The notes under the pieces are model-generated. The model was not told the DNA's origin and did no database searches. It saw nothing but the letters and a program-made list of their open reading frames with translations. A stretch of DNA of 64,000 bases from Protula sp. h YS-2021 (Eukaryota; Annelida; Polychaeta; Sabellida; Serpulidae). Positions 7,355-16,919 of this stretch are shown piece after piece. Position 1 is the first letter of the stretch. Each line of letters starts with the position of its first letter. The stretch is taken from contig OX457024.1 of NCBI GenBank assembly GCA_949752745.1, positions 112,038,104 to 112,102,103 of the forward strand. The letters are read 5' to 3'. Made by a program: the position numbers and the translations under genes.

Positions 7355-7750
7355 GCGTTCCAGCCAGATAAGGAAAAGCTTGTATATGCCATGTTGACAC
7401 GCAATACGATACGTCGTTTGGTTTGGAAGGTACTAGACAGGTTATGAGTGTCAACGGTGCCAACGTGAACTTGGCTTTGTCTATAATGTTTGATGAAAAT
7501 ATGGATTTTCAGTGTAAGCACGTGAGTTATTTGCGCTTAGGGCATTTGATTCATCAAAGAAAAAATCCAGCTGCCTACGTTATACTCGAAACCGATTATG
7601 CCTTGCAATCATTCTCAAATTTTGACGGTAGAAATGACCAAAAAGTGGCCCCACTTGAACGGGATCAAGTCACAGCTGATGCCTGCTTCTAAATATACCG
7701 CAATTGGCCTTAGGGTTATAGGGAATTTGCACTAGGGCTTTGATTCCAAG
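7355..7750 (+). pseudogene. BEL/Pao protease remnant
   Basis: The stretch KEKLVYAML lies where the retropepsin domain begins. It is followed, in other frames, by the linker seen in BEL elements (MTKKWPHLNGI, then an AIGLRVIGN segment before 7740). The catalytic Asp-Thr/Ser-Gly is disrupted here. The segment is recognised mainly by its place between the zinc knuckle and reverse transcriptase. Confidence 0.55.
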
Positions 7751-7879
7751 AAAGGTTGTAGGTGTCCAGTCTGTTCCATTTGCACAACACATAGGCCTTG
7801 GATGGGAAATAGTTAGAATGACTGATTGCAGTTCCTCTTCCAGTCACATTGTGGTCTATGAGGTAGCCGATTCAAAGGT

Positions 7880-8480
7880 GAATCAAGTAGCATTGTGTAC
7901 GAATTGGTTGTGCCTAAAGATGTCTTGCATTTTGCGTCTGATTTCACAGACTTTTTACAAATTGTCAGTCTATCTTGTAAAGATTATAAGTTCTTGGATT
8001 TGATCAAACGAACATATCAATGGACGAAAACAACCATTACGTCTTGCCTCTTCCTTTTAAAAGGGTGTGTTTGCAAAACAGTCATGTTGTAACTGAAAAA
8101 GACGCTGCGTCAGTGAGCAAAGGTTGGAGAGCGATACAGCCTATAAGAGTAAATATGTAGATTTCATTACCGAAGTGATTGAAAGCGGTTATGCAAGCAG
8201 GGTTGCTGACTCAGATGTTTGCAAAGCCATCTGGTTTTTACTTTATCACGTTGTCGTCAACGCAAAAGAAAAGTTGGGCCTTTTCTTTGATTAAATGGCC
8301 AAATTCATGGGCACATTGCTAAATTATTGTTGCAGGGTCCGGATTTGACTAATTCCCTCCTTGGTGTGTTGCTAAGATTCCGTCAAGATGCTGTTGCTTT
8401 CAATTGTGATATCACCAAAATGCAGTACCAGTTTCGTGTGCCAAAAGTAACAAACTCGTAATAGTATCTTCGAAACTTCT
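7880..8480 (+). pseudogene. BEL/Pao reverse transcriptase, 5' part; catalytic core missing
   Basis: Recognisable stretches are YKSKYVDFITEVIESGYA (about 8140-8200), [19 protein letters not shown] (about 8335-8395) and [14 protein letters not shown] (about 8400-8445). In intact elements the region with the YxDD active site follows. Here the sequence passes within about 40 bases to the region downstream of it (8485 on), so the catalytic core has been deleted. Confidence 0.75.
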
Positions 8481-8484
8481 ACCA

Positions 8485-9190
8485 ATGTCAGAAAAAGTTT
8501 GCTATCATCGGTTGCTCGATGAACCTTTGGAATTTTTAACGCCTTTTACTTTGTTTGAAAAACAAATTCTCCAAGAACTTTGTATTTTTGGTGTCGATTG
8601 GGATGATCCGATCCCGTTAGCGCTTCAGTCTACCTGTACTCAGTGGTTAAAGAGTTTTCCAGAGTTGGGAAAGGTTTCAATTTCTCGGTGTCTTGTGCCA
8701 AAAAATGTCGATCAAGTAAAAATGCACCTGCGGCGCTTTTGCGAAGCGATGTCCTCAGGCTACGGCTGTTGCAGTCACTTGAGAATAGTAGGTAAAGAGA
8801 GGGAGGTTCATGTCTTATTCTAATAGCGGAGTCAAGAGCCGCACTCAATATTCCTCGCTTCGATTTGTCATCTGCAGTTTTAGCCGTTAAGGTCGCACAT
8901 GTCTTAAAGTCTGAGCTAGAGTTTAAAGCACCGAATTTCTGTTGCTTGGCTATATAGCAAACATGGCAAGAACATTTCTCGTTTCTGTAGCCAATATGGT
9001 TGGTTTTATCCATTCTCATACCAGTGTCGATCGGTGGCATCATGTGTCTGGAGACTTAAACGTAGCTGATTTCGCTTCTTTCTGATGCTTACCTGGTGAC
9101 CCGGTGAACTTCTTACATATAGATGGTTCTGTGGTCCTTATGGACTTGTTTACTTGTGGATCATTTTCATAGGACGGTGTTGCACCAAGG
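8485..9190 (+). pseudogene. BEL/Pao connection/RNase H region
   Basis: An open frame of 112 residues from 8485 includes LEFLTPFTLFEKQILQELC, GVDWDDPIPLAL, WLKSFPELGKVSISRCL and a FCEAMSSGYGCCSHLR stretch, which matches the conserved FSDAS.GYG.. motif with its Asp lost. The following bases, in other frames, give LAVKVAHVLKSEL, then HVSGDLNVADFAS near 9035-9075. These mark the end of the RNase H-like segment typical of Pao elements. Confidence 0.8.
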
Positions 9191-9640
9191 GAGATGTTAA
9201 CGCTGCATGAAATACGGTCCAGTGGATTCTGGATCTTGGTGGTTGCAGAGTCAGTTGTTCGACACATTTTTTTTCATTTTGTCACTTGCAGGAGACTTAG
9301 AGCTGCTCCAATTTGTAAAAAATGGCAAACTTACATATTGACATGGTTTTATTGTTACTGTTTGGCATCCTTCGCGGTTCATATGGAGGTCGTTACATCA
9401 CTCTCTACTAGCTCTTTTATAAATCATTGAAGTGGACCCACCCAAGCGAAATTACGAAATTGACGACAGTGTTGTGTTGATAGATGTTTCGGTTTTGCGA
9501 AAGTGTAAATATTGTCGTGGGTAATCGTGCACTTGAACAAAGGAGACGTAGATAAAAAAAGGAGCTAGTTTGTCTCGAGCGACCAGTCAACAAAGTGGTA
9601 TTACTTATTGAGAATGCACATTACAGATTAAGGTTGATTC
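9190..9640 (+). pseudogene. BEL/Pao integrase remnant
   Basis: The stretch GFWILVVAESVVRH...VTCRRLRAAPICKKW (9215-9325) is the zinc-binding N-terminal part. Next comes AVHMEVVTSLSTSSFIN (about 9380-9425) from the catalytic core. The rest of the core is deleted. A stretch ending LERPVNKVVLLIEN (about 9575-9615) resembles the extreme C-terminus. No complete catalytic triad is present. Confidence 0.75.
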
Positions 9641-10320
9641 TCCGCCAAGTAGCCTTTTGTTGTGAAGAGCAATTATTGAAACAATAAACGCTTGTAATTT
9701 ATGTGTATTTGAATGTGTTACAATATCAATCAACAGGTATTCATAAGCTCTGTTAAAGAAAATTACTCTGTAGCGAAACATGTTAAACAATAATCGACTG
9801 TGTTGCATTCTGCTGTGTGTAGCCTTTAATTTAGCTTCTTAGGTAACCTGTGTAAACATTTTTGTTATGTCTTGGGCCCAATTGGTTACGCTCCTGGACC
9901 CTGACTGTTTAACAAGTGCTCTAACTCACTGGTCTTTGTATGAGTCGTAAATCTGTCTGGTTTTGCCATTCACGGGATAGTGGTTGAACAGTTCACATGG
10001 CAAATGCCTTTCTGTCTGAACTACAGCCGGTAAACCTGAGCACTGAGCAAGTTATGTTAAATGTATTGCTGGTTTTATCGGCGATCCAGAGTAATTGTCG
10101 GTTAGCTCTTTAGCTTTATTTTAAGTGTTGAACATGGTAAATGGGATGTAAACAAGTGATGTAAACACACCTGATAAATGCTTCAATGAAATGTATTTTT
10201 TACAGTCTATTCTTGTATTTTTTCTGTAATCTTTCAGTTTTACATCACATTGCGATGAGTGAATAAAGCAAAAGCCATGGGAAATCAATGACTTGTGTTT
10301 CGTCCGTCGCCACAACGAGT
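9641..10320. repeat. Noncoding segment with dispersed repeat A, copy 2
   Basis: Positions 9790-9905 carry dispersed repeat A (TTGCATTCTGCTGTGTGTAG, then TAACCTGTGTAAACATTTTT and GTCTTGGGCCCAATTGG). The same order of motifs is found at 60905-61010. No gene is visible in the rest. Confidence 0.7.
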
Positions 10321-10334
10321 GTAGCGAAAATAAA

Positions 10335-10660
10335 GAAAGACATATGACGTCAGTGCGTTAAAATTGTCTTTAGCTTAAAATGTAAGATTCCTCAGCTGCT
10401 GAACAGCAGAGTTCAAACTTGGCGGAATTGTTGCTTGGCTTATTCGAAAGATTGTTGCTTGGGTCAGTTGGGCGGCCGTAAAGTTGAGAAAAGTCTATGA
10501 CAAAATTACGTTAAAATCTTGTATAGTAAAGTTAAGAAAAGCATATGACATCATTACGTTAAAATCTTGTATGTAAAAATTGTCAGCCGTTGAACATCGG
10601 AGCAAATGCAACTTGCTGGGAATGTTTCGTCGTAGTGCCGAAAGATTCTAGCAAGTTATT
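10335..10660 (+). repeat. Dispersed repeat B (TGACGTCA...GCTGAACAT), three partial units
   Basis: Units with ATGACGTCA or a variant, then TTACGTTAAAATCTTGTA, then CAGC[CT]G[CT]TGAACA start near 10342, 10500 and 10545. Copies occur at 35920-36330, 59540-59620 and 60745-60830. The unit is short and tandemly used at three of these sites. Confidence 0.7.
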
Positions 10661-11892
10661 ACCAGTAGAAGAGCAAACGGAAACGACAGATATCGTTGTT
10701 ACGTAAACAGTTAAGCAAACGATCTCGACAACGGACAACAAATGCAAAAACAGTGGCAGCACAACTATTCATCTGTGGCTATTCCTAACATTGAATGTAA
10801 CTGACCTTCGTCAGCTACACCTATAAGTAACATGCCGCTCAGTTAGTGGTTAATGTCAGAAGAGGTGCATTATGCGAGTTTTAATCAAGGAAGTGTTTGA
10901 GAAAACACTCACCCCTACCAACTCGTGCCACTTGCGTTTTAGGACGTGTCTGGATTTGGAGAGATAAGGGAGAGATACGAATCCCCTTATGACCTTACAG
11001 ACAATTCAAAAATAAGTCGCGTGACCAAAGGAATGTTATGCTCAGCAGGTCTAGCTACTGTTTTTTTACTTATGAAGTGGGTCATCTGATATCCTGTGTT
11101 ATCACAAGCAGATCGTTACCCCTTCTCTCCAACCGAGGCGAGTCGTCAGTTGCTCAGTTATGAAGCATGCCTTTTTAGTGTTACATTGGGTCAGGGGTGC
11201 ATCTAGACTCGTATTTACATTAGATTGCCAGTAAGGGTGTAACGGCGGGCAATACAAATCAACAATGAGGTAGGGAATGGGCGATGTAGTGACTACCTTC
11301 CAAATCCGGATTAAAAAAGACATACAGTAAAACTGCTGTAGTGAACAAGTTCCAGACCCAGATAAAATGACGCAGCAGAACGTGTATTAATGACCAACTA
11401 CCATACTCGGATAAAAAGACGTTCCCGAAACCTGTCTGTAGTGAACATCTTCAAGACCTAGATAAAACCCCTGTACCTGAGCTTATATAGAAAAAGAGGA
11501 CTGATATACTCACAAGTCAAGTTACGTGCGCCATCCCAACCCCAAAAACAATGGGAAAAAGGTGATACGCAACTCAACTTTTGGGCACTTGAAATAGCTT
11601 TCTCAAGGTACAATTATATAAGTTAAATAACTTATTCAAAAAATACTTTATGAAAGGACTGTTAGGGGAAACATTTATTTTTGTTTACTTATTTTGGAAT
11701 TATAGGGGAAATATTTGATTGTTTTTTGTTGCAAAAACAAGAAACTAAGTGGGCGTCGATTGAAAGTGTGATATAAGCCTGTACTCTTATGTTGTGTGTG
11801 CACTGGCCGCTCTAGTTCGGAGTGTACTAGTTGTTGCAAAGGAATATAACGGAAATTTTCTATGATAAACGTTGTCTGTTATTTTATCATTT
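10661..11892. other. Noncoding sequence with two weak repeats
   Basis: No gene is supported. Positions 11270-11480 hold a diverged 60-75 bp repeat (CTGTAGTGAACA...TTC..GACC..GATAAAA), related to 34915-35010. Positions 11700-11820 hold dispersed repeat C (AAAACAAGAAA...GTCGATTGAAAGTGT..., then CTGGCCGCTCTA), repeated at 28320-28425. Confidence 0.55.
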
Positions 11893-13803
11893 TTAAGAAG
11901 TCAATTTAAACTGTACCTGCGATGCGGTTTTGTTGATCCGATTAGTTATCAGAGGGTCGAACTTGGGGTAAGCCTGTAACAGCTCAAGATGCGCATAAGA
12001 TTTGATGACAGCAGCCATGTGACTGGCAGTTTGACCCATATCATCTTGAATATTGATTAAAATCTTTTCGTGTTTCAACAAGGCTGCCGTGTTTTCTATT
12101 CTGTTGTGCATGACGGCAACATGAAGAGGCGCCCGATGTTTATTGTCCTTGATATTTGCATCAACATTTGGTAAACCAAGTAGAAAGGTTGTCAGTTTTG
12201 AATCCTGTCGTTTACATGCCACATGCAATGGCGTTTCTCCAGAAGAATCGGTGAAATTGATCATTTCTGGCTCAATGTCAAGTAATAGTTCGCATTTGTC
12301 TATAATCTCAATTTCACTTAGACATGCTCTGTGTAGGCATGTCTGATCGCTTGTGTCTCTTATGAGCTTTGCGCCAAAGATCAATAGCCTTTTTAACACA
12401 AATGTCGAACCTTTTTCACACATTTCTACAAACGTGGCATTCATCTCAATCACTTGGTCTACGGTTTTTCCCTCTTCGTTTTTCAGAGAAAATATATACT
12501 TAGGATGGCACTGGATGAGACGTAAAATATCTCTGTATCCGTTCATTGAGGCATGATGTGCTGCTGTATTTCCATTTCTATCAGCAGTATTAATGTTGAT
12601 TGTTTGACTACGAAGCAGTATTTCTACACAGTTCAAATTTTTGTGCTGAACAGCCACATGTAGGGCCGTAAGTCCTGCGTCGTTTTGAATATTTGGTTGG
12701 CATTTTGCATGATCAACTATCAAGCCAAGAATTTCTTGATGATCATGAATAACAGCAATATGAAGAATACTTGCTCCTTCTTTGTCTTTAATCGCGAGGT
12801 TGATATCTGAAAGTTCAAGCAGCACGCCAACGTTCTTTATTTTTCCGGAGAAAATTGCAATGTGGATTGCAGTTTGCCCTTCGGGTGTCACGGTGTTAAC
12901 GTCGCATTCCTTTGACAGAAGCTTGAGTACTTTTGGGTCACTGTTCTTTGCTGCCAGATGTATTGGGTAGATCTTAGCTTTGTTTGGAAGCAAAATCTGT
13001 TTGCGATCGTGCAAAAGTAATATTCGAGTCTTTAAAAAGGCGTCAACATCACTCTGACAGGATTTGTGTAGTGGGGTGTCGCCTCCGAGGTCTTGGATAC
13101 AAATTGCTCCGTCTTCCAAAAGTGCCTGTACGCTGTTTGCATCATCTTCTTGTGCGGCTCTAAGAAGATTTACATTAAGTGGATTTTCTTGATCAGCTGT
13201 TAAGCCAGCTTTATTGGTAAGGAAATCAAGGCAGCCAGGAAAGTCTTTTAATTTTTTAAGTATTTCATTGAAACCATGAGCAGATCCGTGGTGCATTGCG
13301 GTGTCACCGTTACAGTCCTGCATGTTTACATCTATCTTTGGATGACGTAAAAGAAGGTCAACAATTTTTATTCGTCCAAAATGAGCTGCAACGTGTAACG
13401 GGGTGAGAAATTTATTTGACAAAGCATTTACGTCGGCATCATTATCTAACAGTATTTTGGCAACCGCATGGTTGAGATGTTTTGCTGCTATATGCAGTGG
13501 TGTAACACCAGTTTTGTTACATCGCGTGATCATGGAACTGTCGTGTTTGATAAGCATTTCAATCTTCTTTCTCGGGTCAATCTTACTTCGGCAAGCTTTA
13601 TGCAAAGGCGTGTCTCCGTAACGATCAGAAATACAAATTGTCCCATTTTTTATCAACATCTGCACCGCTTTGGCTGATCCAATTTGTGCCTGCACCAAAA
13701 GTCGTAAGTTGATCGGATTTTCCTGATTAGCCGTAAATCCTTTCAAATTTCTAAGCTCTGTTTTGCATTTTGGATCCATAGTAGCGACTTTATATAGCGG
13801 CAT
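11893..13803 (-). CDS. Ankyrin-repeat protein, single large exon with internal three-fold module duplication
   Basis: An intact frame of up to 636 residues, almost entirely ankyrin repeats (TPLHIAAKH, TPLHVAAHF, TALHVAVQH and others, about 17-18 in all), a protein-protein interaction scaffold. It reads as three modules starting near residues 28, 207 and 455. Each opens with an L..AQ...VQ.L...GA.C..D..GDTPLHK.C pattern and closes with N..G.TA.Q. The 3' end is probably an exon junction: TCGCAG|GTACAG places a donor at 11916, just after the third module's closing motif. A good acceptor (TTTTAACATTTCAG) lies at 13817, and the frame stays open up to it. The ATG at 13803 may therefore be internal. 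Exon bounds of about 13816-11917 are likelier than a complete intronless gene. No membrane or enzymatic domain is seen. Confidence 0.8.
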   Translation of the reverse strand: MPLYKVATMDPKCKTELRNLKGFTANQENPINLRLLVQAQIGSAKAVQMLIKNGTICISDRYGDTPLHKACRSKIDPRKKIEMLIKHDSSMITRCNKTGVTPLHIAAKHLNHAVAKILLDNDADVNALSNKFLTPLHVAAHFGRIKIVDLLLRHPKIDVNMQDCNGDTAMHHGSAHGFNEILKKLKDFPGCLDFLTNKAGLTADQENPLNVNLLRAAQEDDANSVQALLEDGAICIQDLGGDTPLHKSCQSDVDAFLKTRILLLHDRKQILLPNKAKIYPIHLAAKNSDPKVLKLLSKECDVNTVTPEGQTAIHIAIFSGKIKNVGVLLELSDINLAIKDKEGASILHIAVIHDHQEILGLIVDHAKCQPNIQNDAGLTALHVAVQHKNLNCVEILLRSQTININTADRNGNTAAHHASMNGYRDILRLIQCHPKYIFSLKNEEGKTVDQVIEMNATFVEMCEKGSTFVLKRLLIFGAKLIRDTSDQTCLHRACLSEIEIIDKCELLLDIEPEMINFTDSSGETPLHVACKRQDSKLTTFLLGLPNVDANIKDNKHRAPLHVAVMHNRIENTAALLKHEKILINIQDDMGQTASHMAAVIKSYAHLELLQAYPKFDPLITNRINKTASQVQFKLTS

Positions 13804-13816
13804 ATGGTGGTTAAAG

Positions 13817-15400
13817 CTGAAATGTTAAAACACAAACCAAACCCCGGTATTGTAATATATAATACTTCAACGTATTTATTCAAATATACCACATTATATC
13901 AACCTTTTACTCCTTAGTACTTACTTATTTCTTCAAAAAAATAGGACATTTGAAGAAAAAATATGGATACATTATTAATGCTTGAAATATTCACAAGTTT
14001 TCACCCGTTATAACAATGTTATGACATGAGATGAACTATAGAAAAAATGTTGTAATGTACAATTGTATTAAAAATACATTAGGCATTATTATTCCAGCCA
14101 TAAAATCAAAGGTTCAGGCCAACTAAATAAATCGAAAGTAAAGAATAATTTCTCTAATCACACAAAATCTCTGGTCAGTGTGTCTTTTTCTGTCTATTTA
14201 AAATCATAAAAAATAAAACTGAAATCTTTTACATGTTATTATAAAATTTAATCTCCAAGTTAAAAATTATAAAAAGCGAAACAAAATAGGCAATCAAAAG
14301 GAATAGTAAATAAACCTCAAATTACTTGAGAGGCAGATTTCATGTTCATGTTCGAAAAATATGTCATGGTAACATGTCAAAATACATGATACCTTGTTAA
14401 ATGGAAAAGCAGAAAAAAGGCCAAAATCTATGAAGGGGGACTGGTGATAGATAAAATGTGCAGCTGTGATATATATAGATGAACTCTGAATACACCAGGT
14501 GCACATTTCCGCTGGACCCAAACAATGCGAGTGACTCTTACCGTATATCCAACTACTGTTCTCTTAATTCGATCCCAAAAAGCAGCTCGTGAATACACAA
14601 AATTTTTCATTTTCCAAATTCCAACTCAACATATAAGACAGTTTTAACTAGTCTTTGCAATATCTTGGAATGAATCGCTTTTACACTGATAAACTTTAGA
14701 CTCTTTGATTACTTTGATTTCCTGTTTACTTCTTGTTTATGAAACTATTTTTATGAAGTGTTATTTAGCAATATATTTCAAAATATATACTAAATGAACT
14801 TTCAGCACTGTCAATCATATGTCAATTTTCTATATCACTGATGCTATTTAACAATCTAATTACTGATTACACACCTGTTTGTTTGTCATGTCTATTAAAT
14901 GCTTACAATGAATTAAATACTGAATACTGTTTCCCTGTTAATTTATAATTTGCTGTTAATTTTTCTGTGTACCTAAATGAAATTGAATGAATAAAATCTA
15001 TTTTCCGGTGATTGTTGACAGTGTGTCGCGAATAAATATTCTGTTTAATATATATTTTAGCGTGTTAGAATCAGTGGTAATGATTTTGCTCGTTCAATAA
15101 GCTTTAACGTATGTGCTTGTGCCAGTGTGGCTTTGCTATTTCATGTGTGATTGACACAGCAAGCATTAATATGGACTGGGATTCGGCTTTCTCTGCTTTT
15201 TCAAGTAAGTAAATAATGACATAGCCTTTATGACAAGAAGACATATTTGTAGACCAAAACTAGGTTGTTTTTCCTTTCTCAGACCAGCCGACGTCAAAGG
15301 GCTTGTCTTGTCACATCGGTAGAAGAGCATTTCTCGTCTGTATGTACGTATGTAGGTAAGGTACATGTTCGTTTGTAAACGTTACCTTAAATTGTTTTTT
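13817..15400. other. AT-rich noncoding sequence
   Basis: AT-rich, with many short poly-A and poly-T tracts. It begins with the likely splice acceptor of the ankyrin exon, so it is plausibly intron or upstream sequence of that gene. No gene or repeat array is recognised. Confidence 0.4.
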
Positions 15401-16690
15401 CTCCTTTAGTTTTGATCGAATTTCTTTCAAATTCTGTATTAATTTTTTAGGAGTCTTCACTTAAAAATTCATTTTTATACGATTCGCCAAAATTTGGCTA
15501 AATAAGGGGCATTTAAATTTTTTGGCTGTTAATTTTCAAAATGCTTGTTATTCAATAATTTTGATGAGATTGTTTTAAAAATTTTGTACGAATCTTGTCT
15601 TAGCAGATATCTCATCAAAAAATTCCTCTTTTCGTAATTTTGGCAAAAATTGTCTAAATGGGGGACAATTAATTTGTTGGTAGCTAATTTGAAAAATGCT
15701 ACTTCTTCATCAGTTTAATCGGATTTCTTTCAAATTCTGTACGAATGTTTTTAGGTACGCTTCTATTAAAAAATTACTTCTTTTAGAGATCCCCCAAAAA
15801 TTGATGAAATGGGTGGTATTCAAAATTTTTTTGGTTGCGAATTTTCAAAATGCTTTCACAATTTTGATCAGATTTTCTTTAAATTTTGCACGAATTTTGT
15901 CTAGGCAAGTCTCTTTCAAAAATTGGTTAAATTGGAGACATTTTTTTAATTTATTGGTATTCAATTTTTAAAATGCTTCTTTTCTCAGTTTTGATCGATT
16001 TTTTTTCAATTTATAATAATTGATTCTTCATGGTTGCCTCTTAAAAATTCCCCTTTTTTAGCGATCCACAAAAAAGTGGTCAGACGGGGGCATTTAATAT
16101 TTTTTGTTTGCTAGTTCTCAAAATTCCACTTCAACTACAATTTTGATTAGTCCTTCTTTAGATTTTGTGCGTATTTTCTGCAGGTAGGAGTCTCCTAAAA
16201 ATGATATTTGTTGATCATCTGGCAAAAATTGGTCAATTTGTTTTTAATTTTAATAATATCTAATTTTCAAACTGTTTCTTCTCCTATAATTTTGATCAGA
16301 TTTGTTCCCAATTTTGAACGATTGTTCTCTTTTTGGCGATCTACTAAATTTAGTCAAATATGGGGGGGGGGGCGAGGAGGCAGTTTTTAATTTATTGGGA
16401 GCCAATTGTCAAAATGCTTCTTCTCTCACAAATTTTGATTGGATTTCTTCCCAATTTTGAACGATTCTTTTTGTTGAGGTTCTCGCTAGAAAAATCACTT
16501 TTTTGGTGATCCGCCAAAACTTGGCAAAATAGGGAGAATTTTTTAATTTATTGGTCGTTGATTTTCAAAATGGCTCTTCTCCCACAATTTTTAACAGATT
16601 TCTGCCCAATTTTGCATGCTTATCCCCACATGGTTTTCTTTTGAATTTTTGTTCAATCCGTCAAAAATTTGCTAAATGATGAGCGTGCAT
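15400..16690 (+). repeat. Diverged tandem repeat D, about 145 bp unit, about nine copies
   Basis: Each unit has TTTTGATC.GATTT, a TTCAAATT-TGTACGAAT stretch, CTTTTTT.G.GATC, CCAAAAATTGGT-AAATGGG, and ends TCAAAATGCTTCTTCT. Copies of the last motif fall near 15537, 15693, 15845, 15972, 16117, 16266, 16412 and 16565. Related blocks occur at 18150-18390, 23080-23760 and 36340-37200. A G-run interrupts one unit near 16362. Confidence 0.8.
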
Positions 16691-16779
16691 TATCCCTCTG
16701 CATAAACAGATATATTTATCTGTCTATCCGCTTGAAACAGATGTTTTTTGCGCAAGTTCTCAAAAACTGTTTAAGGTAC

Positions 16780-16885
16780 GATTCTCAATTTTTATACAGT
16801 CAAAATATAGATAGATATTGTACTGTGCATGGTGGTATTATTTTTGAAATCGGTGAAAAATTGACCAAATGACAAATTGTCAAAA
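16780..16885 (+). repeat. Dispersed repeat E (TGAAAATATAT...GTGCA.CGTC), single copy
   Basis: The motif TATTGTACTGTGCATGGTGG...TTTTTGAAATCGGTGAAAAATTG belongs to the family also seen in every unit of the adjacent array and at 27010-27640 and 63420-63770. In other loci the AT-rich start has expanded into (TA)n. Confidence 0.65.
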
Positions 16886-16919
16886 ATTGCCAAAATGAAG
16901 TTGGACTTAATTATACCAT

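Larger units (their letters stand above)
6410..9640 (+). mobile_element. Decayed BEL/Pao LTR retrotransposon
   Basis: The order along the plus strand is Gag, zinc knuckle, protease, reverse transcriptase, RNase H region, integrase. All appear as short matching stretches in shifting frames with many stops, so it is an old dead copy. Family-specific landmarks are a KLPHWLVQRW Gag segment, [13 protein letters not shown] before the polymerase core, LEFLTPFTLFEKQILQE, HVSGDLNVADFAS, and VTCRRLRAAPI with HMEVVTSLST in the integrase. No flanking LTR pair could be seen. Confidence 0.85.

Noticed and set aside
5745..9905. The similar segments at 5745-5835 and 9790-9900 as BEL/Pao LTRs
   Set aside because: They are inverted, not direct, and a third copy at 60.9 kb has no BEL sequence nearby. 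They are a dispersed repeat.
13780..13803. TATATAAAG just before MDPKC as promoter of the ankyrin gene
   Set aside because: It lies within the open frame, only about 10 bases from the second ATG. A splice acceptor upstream explains the exon better.
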